NCBI GenBank assembly: GCA_002005505.1
Contig: KV908490.1
Span: forward strand, 238,658 to 302,657
Length of the DNA: 64,000 bases
Source of the DNA: Botryococcus braunii
Taxonomy: Eukaryota; Chlorophyta; Trebouxiophyceae
Direction: 5' to 3'
Positions 48,355 to 59,300 of the stretch are shown here, piece after piece. Every line of letters begins with the position of its first letter. The stretch's first letter is position 1. The position numbers and the translations under genes are program-made. The notes under the pieces are model-generated. The model was not told the origin of the DNA and searched no databases. It saw only the letters and a list, made by a program, of their open reading frames with translations.

Positions 48355-51300
48355 GTTTGGCTCACTCACAATTGTCTGACCTGGGTCAGGGGCATGCAAT
48401 GGGATGTCAGAATGCTCTCTCCTAGCCACGCGCTGTACATAACGCTGCTCCCTTGTAAGGGTGGTCCCTGGAGGAAGGGGAATTTGTGACATCCCCTGCA
48501 TTCGCAACCCCTCTTGTACCTTCTGCATTTTTTCTACCTGGGATTGAGTTTCTACACCCCCCCTGGCCAGATTCTGCATATGCTCAAGCACCGACCACGA
48601 GTGCTGAGATGGTTCTGGGGTCCCAACAGTAGAATCCAGGCTGGTGGGGGTTCCTTGGTCATGTGCTGCTATGGTCCCGTCTCCAGACTGATCCCCAGCA
48701 CAAAGTCCAGAGGTCCCAGGAGCCCCAGTGGAAAGCGTCTCCACTCCATGGTCATCCTCCTCATCCCAGAACGTGGGTGGAGCAGCAGAGGGAATTGCTT
48801 GAGGCGTTGCCAGATTCTCACTGCCAAGGGGGGGTGATATCCTAGAATCATAGACAGGCCCAGGCTGGACCTTTGATAGACCCACTCTCTCAGCCCCCCT
48901 CAAGTGCTCGATAAAGCTGACGTCCCTACTCTCCTTCCACACTCCATTCCCCACGTACACACGATACGCTTTAGACTGGGGACAATAACCAGTAAACATC
49001 CCAGGGATGGTCTTGGGCCCAAAAACAGACCTTTGGCCACTGGGAATGTGCACATGGGCTACACAGCCAAACGTGCGCAGCACAGACACATCAGGTTTGA
49101 CACCAAAGAATAATTCCATGGGGGTCAGGGACCTGCCTGAAGTAGGACCCACATTGTAGAGGAGGGTAGCTGTCTCAAGCGCCTCCTTCCAAAGGGAAGG
49201 GTCTGCTGCAGCATGGACCAACAGAGTCCTTGTTCGCTCCTTCAGGGTCCTATTCATCCTCTCCGCCACCCCATTCTGCTGAGGCGTGTAGGGCTCCATC
49301 TTAGTGCCCTGCTGAGCACAAAACTCTTTGAATTGCTGGTTCAGGAACTCTGAACCCCTGTCAGTCCTCACACACTTCACAACCGTGCCTCGTTGGGTCT
49401 GCCAAAAACGGAGCAGGTCTATCACAGCCTTTGGGATGCAATCCTTTGACTTCACAGGCAGGGAGGCAACTTGGTGTGAACTTTCATCCACTACAGTGAC
49501 CCAATATCGTTCACCTGTGATGGCAGGAGGTGATATGGGACCCACAGTATCCACATGGACTCTATCGAGTGGGTGATGTGCAGGCCTGGAAGATACAGGG
49601 AAAGGAGGTCTGGAGTGTTTCCCTTGTATACACGATTCACAGTGCTTGGGGCACTCAGAGCAGGGAGCAAGGGAGATATTGATTCCTGTAACCAGATCTT
49701 CCTTGGAGAACCTCTGCATGCTGCTGGCACCAGGATGACCTAACCTAGCATGCCACAGAGATCTCTCGCTACACACGTGTCCTTTCCTAAGATGAGACGC
49801 CTCAGCCATGTGATCAATATGTCTGCAGCCAACTTGCTGCCCTCTGACAGGACTAACAAACTCCAAAAAAAACAGACCTCGTGCGCGGGTGATATCTCCA
49901 CACCACCCTTCAGGTCCCTTCATGGCTGTGTAACCACCTGCAGTGTCAGTCACGAAAGATGCTCCATCCTGAATTGCACCAGTGACTGAAATGAGGTTGG
50001 TATCCGCAGAAGGAACACACTGCACATTGTGCAGCCAGAATACTTCGTGCCTTGCATTCACAAGGCATACAGACCCAGATGCAATGATTCCTCCCTTGGC
50101 GTCTGAGGTTGCCAAGTGCAGAGGAAGAGGCTGTCTATGCATAACTGGATTATGGAGCAATGAGAGATCATTGACTATATGCACAGAGGCACCACTATCT
50201 ATTAACCAAGATGTGCTGCTAGCTCCATGCGAAGTTGGGGCAAGCACATTGAGAGAGATAAACATTGCCTCACCAGAAGGAGGGGGTGGAGGTGGTAAAT
50301 GCCACCCCGGAAACGTGTGTTGACTTGTTGGATAGTTATATGCTGAAGGTGGTCCAGGGCTGGAAGCGGATGAAGGCGGGCCACCCCGGCCAGATCCATG
50401 GTCCCACCAGGCTTGAGGAGACGACTGTGGGCCTCCCTGGCCCCAGTAAGCTGCAGGCCCAACGCTTGCCGCTTGCATGTTTTGATGCAGAGCCTGCAGC
50501 TGCCTGAGTGGTCCGCAGTCAGTCATGAAGTGGCCCTTTGCCTTGCAGAAGTGGCATGTAAGCTCCTCTCTGGGCCTTCTTGCCCTGCCAGGTCCACGCC
50601 CCCTGCCACCAAAAGTAGTTGCAGAGGGGCCAGCGGGAGGCTGTTCGTTTGCTGGTAGTGCTGCTCCAACTCCCGGTACTGCTCCCACTCCTGGTGCAGC
50701 TCCAGCGCTTGATGACGCTCCAGCTACCCCCCCAGAGGGACCAGCCACTGCTGCAGCTGCCATGGCCTGAGGTGTTCCCTCTGCAGGTGGGTCCTTGTAC
50801 CCACGGCTGGCTACGGCGCGCAGGATTCTTTGAATCAGCTCCAATGGCGGCTTGTCGGTTGCCATAACCTCCAGGGACTCGAGCCTCAGCACAGGAGGGA
50901 GGCCCTTCACCATCAGCTCCCCAACATTGTGGTCCAAGAGGATGAACGCGTTGTTTCTGACACTTGTAGCCAGATCCATCATTCTGTAGAGGTAGACCTT
51001 GAGTGTCTCCCCTGTCTTGATGCCCTGCTCCATTTCCTTGTACCACTCAAGGTTGATGTCTTGGTTGCTCCCTCCAGTGTGACTGTTCTTCACCCACGTG
51101 ATGAAGTCGAACGCTGCTTTGTGGCATGAGATCTGAGAATGCCAGATGACTGGAACTGACTGGATCAGCCACTGCTTGATGGCTGAGTTCTCCACCGACC
51201 CTGGCATTGGCCTCTCCAAAGCCGCTCTGACCCCCTTGGTGTTTGCGCACGCCTCCAAAGCTTCATACCAAAATTCAAAATTGCGCCCTCCATCATCAAG

Positions 51301-51486
51301 CATGATAGTCATCTTTGGATTAGAGGTATTGGGGATGTAGGCTGCCTTGTCAATCTCCACCTTTGGTTCTGCAGTGGCTGATTGTGTCCCGGTCATAGAC
51401 TGCCCTGGAGTGGCCCCACTGACTTCTCCAGGTTGAGACATTGCTGTTTCACTGCTACTTTCCTTTTCTTTGCCCCTTTTTGTCAT
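48355..51486 (-). pseudogene. Copia D gag, protease and integrase
   Basis: Starts at ATG 51486 (MTKRGKEKES). The gag domain is followed by an Ala/Gly/Pro hinge, zinc knuckle CHFCKAKGHFMTDC, protease WLIDSGASVHIVND, the integrase zinc domain (HARLGHPG, CSECPKHCESC) and the catalytic core (VDTVGPISP, TDRGSEF, GVAERMNR). Relative to copia B, three residues are missing just before the TPQQNG motif. The frame is open to the copia E insertion point; the few codons beyond 48355 belong to the copia E LTR. The remainder of the protein is at 32601-34675. Confidence 0.94.
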
Positions 51487-51863
51487 ACTATTGTCACTTC
51501 ACCAGCCAAACTTACTCATAAACTTCTGGAATGCAGCAATACCCTACAATTCCCCCCATGTCATGGAAATTTACCAGCCAGTCTTGCACAGTAGTAGCAG
51601 ATATGTTCCCCTCAGAAGTTTGCGCCGGAGTCCGGCCCGACTCACTCAGTGCTTCTAGACAACGTCTATGAATGATAAAGCACAGCTAAAACTTCAATTA
51701 TGAATTTCCCAGAAAGGTAAACTGTGAGTAAGATAATGGTCATGGTACACTCGAGTTCCCTTGCGCCGCTGCGCCATGCTCGAGCTCCTTTGTTGACGCT
51801 TACGTCTGACCCATCCGTAGACGACCTTCACTCCTGCTTTTACTTGGCTCAGCTGGAAGGGCG

Positions 51864-51876
51864 TGGGCCCATAACC
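51864..51876 (-). other. Primer-binding site, half tRNA-iMet type (copia D)
   Basis: Element-sense GGTTATGGGCCCA next to the 5' LTR. The LTR end carries the inverted copy (plus strand 51867-51876 against 51884-51893, seven-base loop). Confidence 0.85.
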
Positions 51877-52242
51877 TGTGAAAGGTTATGGGCAATCGGC
51901 TTTCCCTGTACAAAGCAGACAGGTCGTCAATAGACGAAGTTACTCCAGCTACAGTCCGTACGACTGTCTGCTGAGTGCCACACACAACTGTCGGACAAGA
52001 CTAGCATCTGGTGATGCCCAGCATCTTTCACAACCAGTTGGTATTCACTCCGGTGGGGCAGCCTTAAGAGTTCATCCGACAAACGTGTGATCTAGATAGG
52101 ATTGTACCTTATGTTCGAAAACGTCCAGAATCTGCCGTGTCTCAAGGTACCTTATGTTCTCAATGGACCCATATCCTAATAGTGCACACATGAAGATCAC
52201 TTAAAGCACAAGGCATTCAATAATAATGTTCAGAACGCAACA
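51877..52242 (-). repeat. Copia D 5' LTR
   Basis: 366 bp; it differs at four positions from the 3' LTR, one being GAACGCAACA versus GAACTCAACA at the terminus. Confidence 0.95.
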
Positions 52243-52247
52243 TGGGT

Positions 52248-53143
52248 GCACCATCAGGGTGTTAGTTTGTGGCGTTGTTTAGTGTGTATGCTACCAGTTG
52301 ATGGCCAATTCAATGAATCCAGTTAGTCTATGGTGAAAAAACGTTTTGGGGCATGTAAGCTACACAGATGGACTCAGAAGCTTTTCGCTTACAAGGATAT
52401 GCTATCAGAAAACTTTCGCCTGGCCTGAGTAGTTTCGCCTCAGGCCCATCCTGGAGTTTCGCCTTTCGCGCCGCGTCATTCTTTTCGCCGCGAACAGTGT
52501 CGGTATCTTCCAGGCTCCACTCCCACCATCGCCATCCCACCAGTGTTCGACAGCCTCTTGAAAACCCGTACGGCTAAACCCCTGTGGGTCCGGAACACCG
52601 CCTGGGACGTACCCCTACGCCTCTGAAGGGAAAGTGGGAAAACATACGGGTTACCCGTATGTCGAAGTCAAAGCTGCGTGGGTCGTACTTTTGCGATATT
52701 TGCGCAAAATTAGGCCGCGATTATCCTGAGGCCGCTCAGGATATTCCTCGAAGCACTAGCAGTGATCCCGTATGCATCCAAAGCACATTTTTCAGCTATA
52801 TCAGCACATTTGAACTTTATTGCACCCGACATATGTTTGCTTCGTTTCCATCTCCTCATATTGCTTTCGTCGACAATGTTTTCCGGATGGCGCGTCTGTG
52901 AACGTAGAAAAATCAACTCCGGATGCCCCAATCTTTTGCCAATGCACTAATCAGTAAACATGAATGTCAGAAAAATAGACACTAACATGTATACCTTAGG
53001 TATTTGAGCAACATGTAGGGTCATTTCATATTAGCATGTTTGTGAGCCACATCAATTCATTTCAAGGGTTTATAATACTTAGAATGCTCATAAACAATAA
53101 AGTACAATCAGAGTTCACTTGGGTGTATTTGTACTGTAAGGTA
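52248..53143. other. Flank between elements, no gene supported
   Basis: Continues the locus that copia D entered. Several TTTCGCC motifs cluster at about 52385-52490 (one is TTTCGCGCC), mirrored by GGCGAAA motifs at about 31465-31550 on the other side of copia D. No coding frame is convincing. Confidence 0.4.
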
Positions 53144-53514
53144 CTTTGAGGTTGATTGACACTCATAGTGGTTTATAGAGGCCCTGGTACAATTTCGGCC
53201 TGTTTTCTGCCAGTTTCTAGTAAGGTATACTTATTCCGGATCTCATCGATCGTGAGACTTTAAGTCCTGCGGTCCTTGGTGTTTGATTCGAGGTTCGTAT
53301 CGGGGGTGAGTTAAAGTTCCGAGTCACTTAGATTCGAGACTATCATCGACCGAGATTCGTACTGTTCATCGACGACCATGTCGATTCATAACGTACGTTG
53401 AAATTCCAGTGCAAAGTACTGATGGCATGCAAACTTGATCGTGCCCGTACGCTTTTAAGATCTGGAGTTGCAAACCTGTCAGGAGGCTAATAAATGTTTA
53501 GTCTCCCTAGTTAG

Positions 53515-53523
53515 TATAAATAG
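53515..53523 (+). promoter_or_regulatory. TATA box of element F
   Basis: TATAAATAG, followed after about 25-35 bp by the repeated block AGTCTTGAGTTCCC. That block occurs twice (about 53549-53656 and 53697-53809), the second copy carrying its own ACTCTAAAGAGTG end. The position suits an LTR promoter with the transcription start near 53545. Confidence 0.55.
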
Positions 53524-53870
53524 GAAGTGCTCAAAGGGTCAGTCAGTCTTGAGTTCCCTTATCAAGCTCCTGTCCCGTTTGCTTGGTCGTGTTTCGTCCA
53601 CTTCTACAAGCTTTTGTTTGGGTACAGTTCACTTACTCTAAAAGAGTGTGAGTTACAGGTAATTGCAACATCATTAGATTAGTGGTTATTGTAACAAGTC
53701 TTGAGTTCCCTTATCAAGCTCCTGTCCCGTTTGCTTGGTCGTGTTTCGTCCACTTCTACAAGCTTTTGTTTGGGTACAGTTCACTAACTCTAAAGAGTGT
53801 GAGTTACAGGGAGTAACATTCCAATTTCAATTTCTACAAATTCTGTTTTGATGATGCCATTACGCTAAAA

Positions 53871-53886
53871 TGGTATCGGCGAATAA
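53871..53886 (+). other. Primer-binding site of element F
   Basis: TGGTATCGGCGAATAA, one base different in the first 13-16 from that of the chromovirus at 44329-44344 and unlike the half-tRNA sites of the other copia elements. It marks the end of the 5' LTR near 53867. Confidence 0.65.
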
Positions 53887-54222
53887 ATCGCTTATGGTAT
53901 TATCGTCTCCCGGCGCACGGGATCTTTCTACGTAAAGAAGCCTCGCGGCTTTCTACGTTTTGTTTACATAACACTCTTTAAAGACTCAAAGAACACCTAA
54001 ACCTACACGGGATCTGCTCAGACCACCGTGTTAGGCAGAAGGACTCTTGCTGTCTTCTGGTGGGTACTTTGGTTGGACTTCTCGATTGTTTAAGCCCTTG
54101 AGGCTTAGACAGTGGGAGAGAAGTTGGTCATTGGTGGTGGCAGCTTTCCTTTGGGAAGGCTGGGGTGGTCGCTGGAGAGCTCTACTTGCTAGAGCTTGTG
54201 TTGACTACGTTCCTTTTATGCA

Positions 54223-55669
54223 ATGAGTGGCACATATACTGTGCCACCCTATGCTAATGTTGAAGAATCATATGAAGTACCAATTGTGATTGAGGATGAT
54301 CCCTCAACCGTTTACAATAATGAAAGCTTTGAACAATCATATTCTACTCAGAGAGACTCAAGGGGCTACACCTCTAGTGCAGGTGCAGGTGCCAACAGCT
54401 CAACGGAGGACAGTGAAGCTGAGGGGCGCCACGCAGGGGACGTAAGTGATGAGTATCTATACGGGGATTATGATCACTCTGAGTCTCTTCCTGCTGATCC
54501 TGCTGGTCAACCCCTAGCTGTATCTGTTCCTGCTGTAAGCTCAGGCACCTCTCCTCCTAGCGGTATGCCTCCCAACCTCCCTTTAGATCCTAGCAGTGTC
54601 AAAAGAGCAGTCAGGATTAATCCTGTGCCTGTTTCAAGCGCTCCTAGGGTTCTGCGCAGACCTCCACAGTCTGCAGTTTCAGGGTCCAGGACACTTACTA
54701 GTGGTCCTTTACAAGTGCCCGTTTCACAATATTCTGCTGTGACAATCCAGCCAGCTAGTGTTCCAGTTATTACTGGTGATGCAATCGTTCCAGCAGCAAC
54801 TTTAGCTGGTTCACAGACAACTGTGTATTTACCACTGGCTACTGGGGGCATGATCCCCATTTCACTACCTGCCGCAACGCTGAACCAGATCTCTAACCCA
54901 TCTTTGGTTCAGCCAGCTAGTGTGCAGGTACCATCCAACTTTGGAGTGTCAACGTCAGCTTCAGCAATTCCAGCTGGAGGCCCTCCTGGTGGTGGCTACC
55001 CATACAACACAGGCAGCAGTCCTCCTGGAGGTGGGCCACCATACAGTGGGGGTCCCCCTGGAGGAGCAAGCTCGATTTGGCATCCTCCACCAGTCTCAGG
55101 CAACTACCCGCAATACCCTGTTTATCCGGGCTCTTGTGGGAATGTTCCTGGTGGCTTTGGTGGGGGTGGTCCTGGTGGTCCTGGAGGACCAGGCGGTCAT
55201 GGTGGACCAGGTGGTGGTGGTTGGGGTGGTCCTCCTTTTAGTCAGGGGCCACCATATAGTGTTGGGCAAGGTCAATTTCCAAACGTAGGTATTCCTGGTC
55301 TGCCCATCATAAATCCAACCACTGGTCCTTCGTTCTCTTCTCATCAGAAGTGAACTCCAAAGATTGAGTGAGTCAAGTTAAATGATACCAATTGGTTGAC
55401 ATGGACAAAGCAAGTGTATGCTATGCTGTGGGAAATGAATGTCAACTACTGTGTTCATGATGATTATCAGGGAGCTTATGATGATTTCAAAGCTCAAACC
55501 ATTATCACTCAAGCATGTACTGAGCAATATTCTGTTCAGATTACTGACTTGACAAGTGCTTACCATATGTGGAACAAGCTGCTGCAGGTGTTTAACGCTA
55601 GAGCAGCAGCTAGGCTCATGAGCCTCCACAGGGAGCAAAAGTTATTTGCCATGAAGCCAGGTGAAAAAC
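54223..55669 (+). pseudogene. Element F gag with Pro/Gly-rich N-terminal region
   Basis: From ATG 54223, 376 codons encode an acidic then Pro/Ser/Val-rich segment ending in a Gly-Gly-Pro-rich tail (GGPGGPGGPGGHGGPGGGG). Then come two TGA codons in the same frame (55351-55353 and six codons later). The frame continues as a copia-type gag domain: KLNDTNWLTW, an ITDLTSAYHMWNKL helix and LHREQKLFAMKPGEKL. Copia H interrupts it at 55669. The two TGA codons may be nonsense mutations or may mark a separate small upstream protein. The low-complexity segment is unusual for copia gag and may act in particle assembly, but that is speculation. Confidence 0.7.
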
Positions 55670-56364
55670 TGTTAGGTTATGGGCTTGGCGTATTCCTGTG
55701 TGGTGGCAGCACGGAGGGTGTTAGACCAGTGTCGGCTCTACTGTGTGAAGAGAAGTAGAGAAAGAGACACCGTCAATCAAGGACTGATTGGCAACGTGAG
55801 TGAAGCACCCGAAGTGCTGTGATAGTCCCAATCAAGTCTATTACAACATGCACTCTATCACTCTCGTAACAACGGAATTCAAACTACCCTAGTCTGTTCT
55901 CACTCAGTTCTGGGTGGTCTCATTGTCCGATGAATGGAAAGTCAAGCGCATACACCTAACATAATAAACTAAAAGCATTCAGAGTCTCAAACAAGCTATC
56001 CTAACTACGCACACATTACCTGTGTGGTGGCAGCACGGAGGGTGTTAGACCAGTGTCGGCTCTACTGTGTGAAGAGAAGTAGAGAAAGAGACACTGTCAA
56101 TCAAGGACTGATTGGCAACGTGAGTGAAGCACCCGAAGTGCTGTGATAGTCCCAATCAAGTGCCTTGCCTTGCTGCGCAGCCACCACTACCTTCTTGCAA
56201 CAAACGTGTGTGTAACTTGCGTTATTGCTATCCACATTCAAATGTACATAACCTAGTGCTGAGTCACGTCTCGGCCCGATTTGTCTTGTATTATTATCTC
56301 TGGCGGAATTGCCAATATTACTCCTGTGAGGGAAAGGCACTAAATATTATTATCTATTACAACA
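55670..56364 (-). repeat. Copia H 3' LTR, long form
   Basis: 695 bp with the same internal 324-bp duplication as the long LTR of copia A (11052-11746). The long form therefore predates both insertions. Confidence 0.94.
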
Positions 56365-56382
56365 CTTCCCCTTGCCTTTTCC

Positions 56383-59300
56383 TCACAGAAACTTAGCAAG
56401 TCCCAGTGAGTTACGATGACCCTGAAACACCAACTTAACCAGTGGCTTGGTAAAGATGTCAGCTATGTTTCTAGCAGATTGAACATATTTAAAGTCAACC
56501 TGCCCCTTTGCAATTGCTTCACGTGCAAAATGACAGCTGATTGCAATGTGTTTTGTGTGTTTTGAATACACAGGATTCCTCAGGTGATTGATGCACCCTT
56601 GGTTATCACAATGGATTTTCACTATCCAAGGCAATACTCCAATTTCCTCCAGGAATCCTCTCAACCAGTTAGCCTCCTTCACTACAGCACTTGCTGCCAT
56701 GAACTCAGCTTCTACTGTTGATGTGGCTACCGCAGATTGCTTCTTGCTCCCCCACACCACAGCACCTCCAAATACAGTAAGGACAAAACCAGTGGTGGAA
56801 AACCGGTGGTCTTGATCACCCCCATAATCTGCATCAACATATCCCTCCAACTCTGTTTCTTTTCCACCAAGGATAAGAACCAGGTCTCGGGTTCCCTTGA
56901 GATATTTAAGCACACGGACTGCCTCATTCCAGTGTGCTGTGGTGGGGGACATACGATACCGAGACAACACTCCTACAGCCTGAGCTATATCAGGACGAGT
57001 TGTGTTTGCTATATACAGTAGGGATCCTACGAGCTCGCAATAACGATGCCCGGGAGGAAGGAGACTCCCAGCACCAATACTATTACTCCCATCCTTGGGA
57101 GCTGGCATCTGAGACATCACAAAATCTTTCGTCATTGGGGTGTCTGGCCCAACTGACTCAAGATCTAAGCCAAACTTCTCCACGAGTGCATCTATTTTGG
57201 GAATGCAGCTCAAGGAGATTAGCCCCTTTTCTCTATCTCTTGTTACCTGACATCCCAAGAAGTCTTTCACCTCTCCCAAATCATGAATGGTGAATTCCTT
57301 CTTGAGAAGTCCTTTTACTCTCTCAACCTCTGACATTCCCTTGGACACAATCAGGAGATCATCAACATATATCTGCACATAGGATTTACCACCATCCTCG
57401 GAGCATTTCACATACACACCAGCATCACTCATACACACCTCATATCCCATGATTTCCAGCTTCTCATTCAGGGTTTTATGCCAAGCACGAGGAGCTTGCT
57501 TCAGGCCATACAGGGCCTTCTTCAAGCGACACACAGTATTGCGATCACCATTCTCAAAGCCTGGAGGTTGTGTGACGTACACTTCCTCCTCCAACTCTCC
57601 ATTGAGGAAGGCAGTCTTGACATCTACCTGATGAATTTCAAGCCCCTCCCTGGCAGCAACTGCCAGTAATGCTCTCCTGGCCCCATAGCTGCTGGTTGGA
57701 GCAAATACCTCCATGACATCTACTCCAGGGATTTGCCTGCATCCTTGTGCTACTAATCTAGCCTTAAATCTCACCACATTTCCATGAGCATCCATCTTCA
57801 CTGAGAAGATCCAATGCACAGGAATTACTTTATGACCATGAGGTCTTGGAACATACTCCATAACCTCATGGGTATCAAGTGAATTCTGTTCTTCTTGCAT
57901 GGCTGCCTTCCAATATTCCCACTGTGGGGACATCTGAGCCTCTCTTAAATTAGAGGGAACATGAATCTTGCCAAATCTTACACCAGTGTGCTTCCCCTCA
58001 TTTTCCAAACTCTTTGGAGACTTGTCACTTGCAACATCTGAACCCACTACTCTTCCACTGACACTCGCCGCACTACAGCTAGCAATTCTCTCAGCAGTGT
58101 CTGGGCTCTCTCTCATTCTTCTCTCTCTGGAGGATTCACACTGTGCACTGCTCAGCTTTGAGCTCCTCACACTCCCATCATCTTCCCAAGCACAGGTACC
58201 TCCCAAGAAGCCTTTGTAATCAGGATACTTTCCACACTGTCTGGGCTTCTGGTTCACCTCCACATTCACACTCTTACATGTCACTTGGGGCTCTGGCTCC
58301 AAGGGTCTCTCACAAGCAGTTGAGGAGGAGCACTGTGCAGTGCTGAGCTTCCCCTCATCCTCATATTGGGAGGGTCCGGAACTCTCACACCTTGTCACTT
58401 CAGGATGTGACCTCTCCTCCCTCACAGGATCCTCCCATGCACAGGTACCTCTCAGCTTGCACTGGTAATTTGGCACACTCTCACATTGTCTGTGCAGCTG
58501 ATTCACCTCCTCATCATGTCTCTTACATGGGTACTGGGAGGCTGTCCCAGTACTGCTCTCACATGCATTACTGACTTTTCCTGAGAAGTTAGAGACGCAC
58601 TTCTCAAGTCTGTGGCTGTCACCACTTTCCCTCCCCTGTTCACGTGGCAGGAGAAGGGAGCCAGTCTCTCTCAAATCAGATTCATCCCTTACAAACATCT
58701 CATTCACTGGGCAGGACCCTTCCATGCAACTCAGCTCCCCGGGACCATTTTCAGCCGAGTTTGAGGCGGCTCCTCTCACAGCACTAACATTCAGAACGGG
58801 TCTCTCATGGTGAAGTCCCTCTGCCTGCACTTCCCCTGGTCCCAGTGACAGTGTGTCACTTTCAGTAATCCCCTCTTCTCCCTTGCACTCTCCCACCTCC
58901 TGTGACAGCAGGAGTTCCTTTGTTTGAGTGCGTTGCTCAAGCCTTTGAGCCCGGGTTAAACCACCCGAAGGTAAATTCGAATTCTTCAGTGCGGCAGGCC
59001 TCAGCAACTCCTGGGCTCCCAGCATTTGTTGCTGTAGTTCGTCATCAGGAAGAGTGCCCCGAGCTAGCTCCAGTGCTGCTTCGGTGGTCTGTTGGATGTT
59101 CTGCGGGACTCCCTCTCTTCGATGATCAGGCTCGGGCTCAGCCTTCTCAGGGGGTCCTTGGCCGTCTGGAACAGTGGTCTGCTGAAGATTAGGAGCTGGT
59201 TCTGCCTCACATTCTGCTTCCTGAGTCTCTGCCTCAGCAGACCTTGGACTGGGAGAGATAACTGACACAGGGAACTGACGGGAAGCATGGTTCTCAGAGG

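Larger units (their letters stand above)
32215..52242 (-). mobile_element. Copia D, outer element of a three-level nest
   Basis: Minus-strand Ty1/copia element with target duplication TGGGT (32210-32214 and 52243-52247) and 366-bp LTRs differing at four positions by eye. It is split at 34676-34680 / 48355-48359 (duplicated GTTTG) by copia E. Without the insert it is about 6.4 kb. It is a close relative of copia B and keeps the RT palm that B lost. A frame break at a CT tract (34264-34281) between integrase and RT makes it defective even before the insertion. Confidence 0.95.
53144..55669 (+). mobile_element. Copia-like element F, 5' part, interrupted
   Basis: Left part of a plus-strand LTR element: LTR-like promoter region, primer-binding site at 53871, and gag with a copia-type domain. 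The LTR start is a guess (TGTAAGG at 53144). The element is interrupted at 55665-55669 (AAAAC) by copia H, so protease, integrase and RT are not in the window. Confidence 0.65.
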
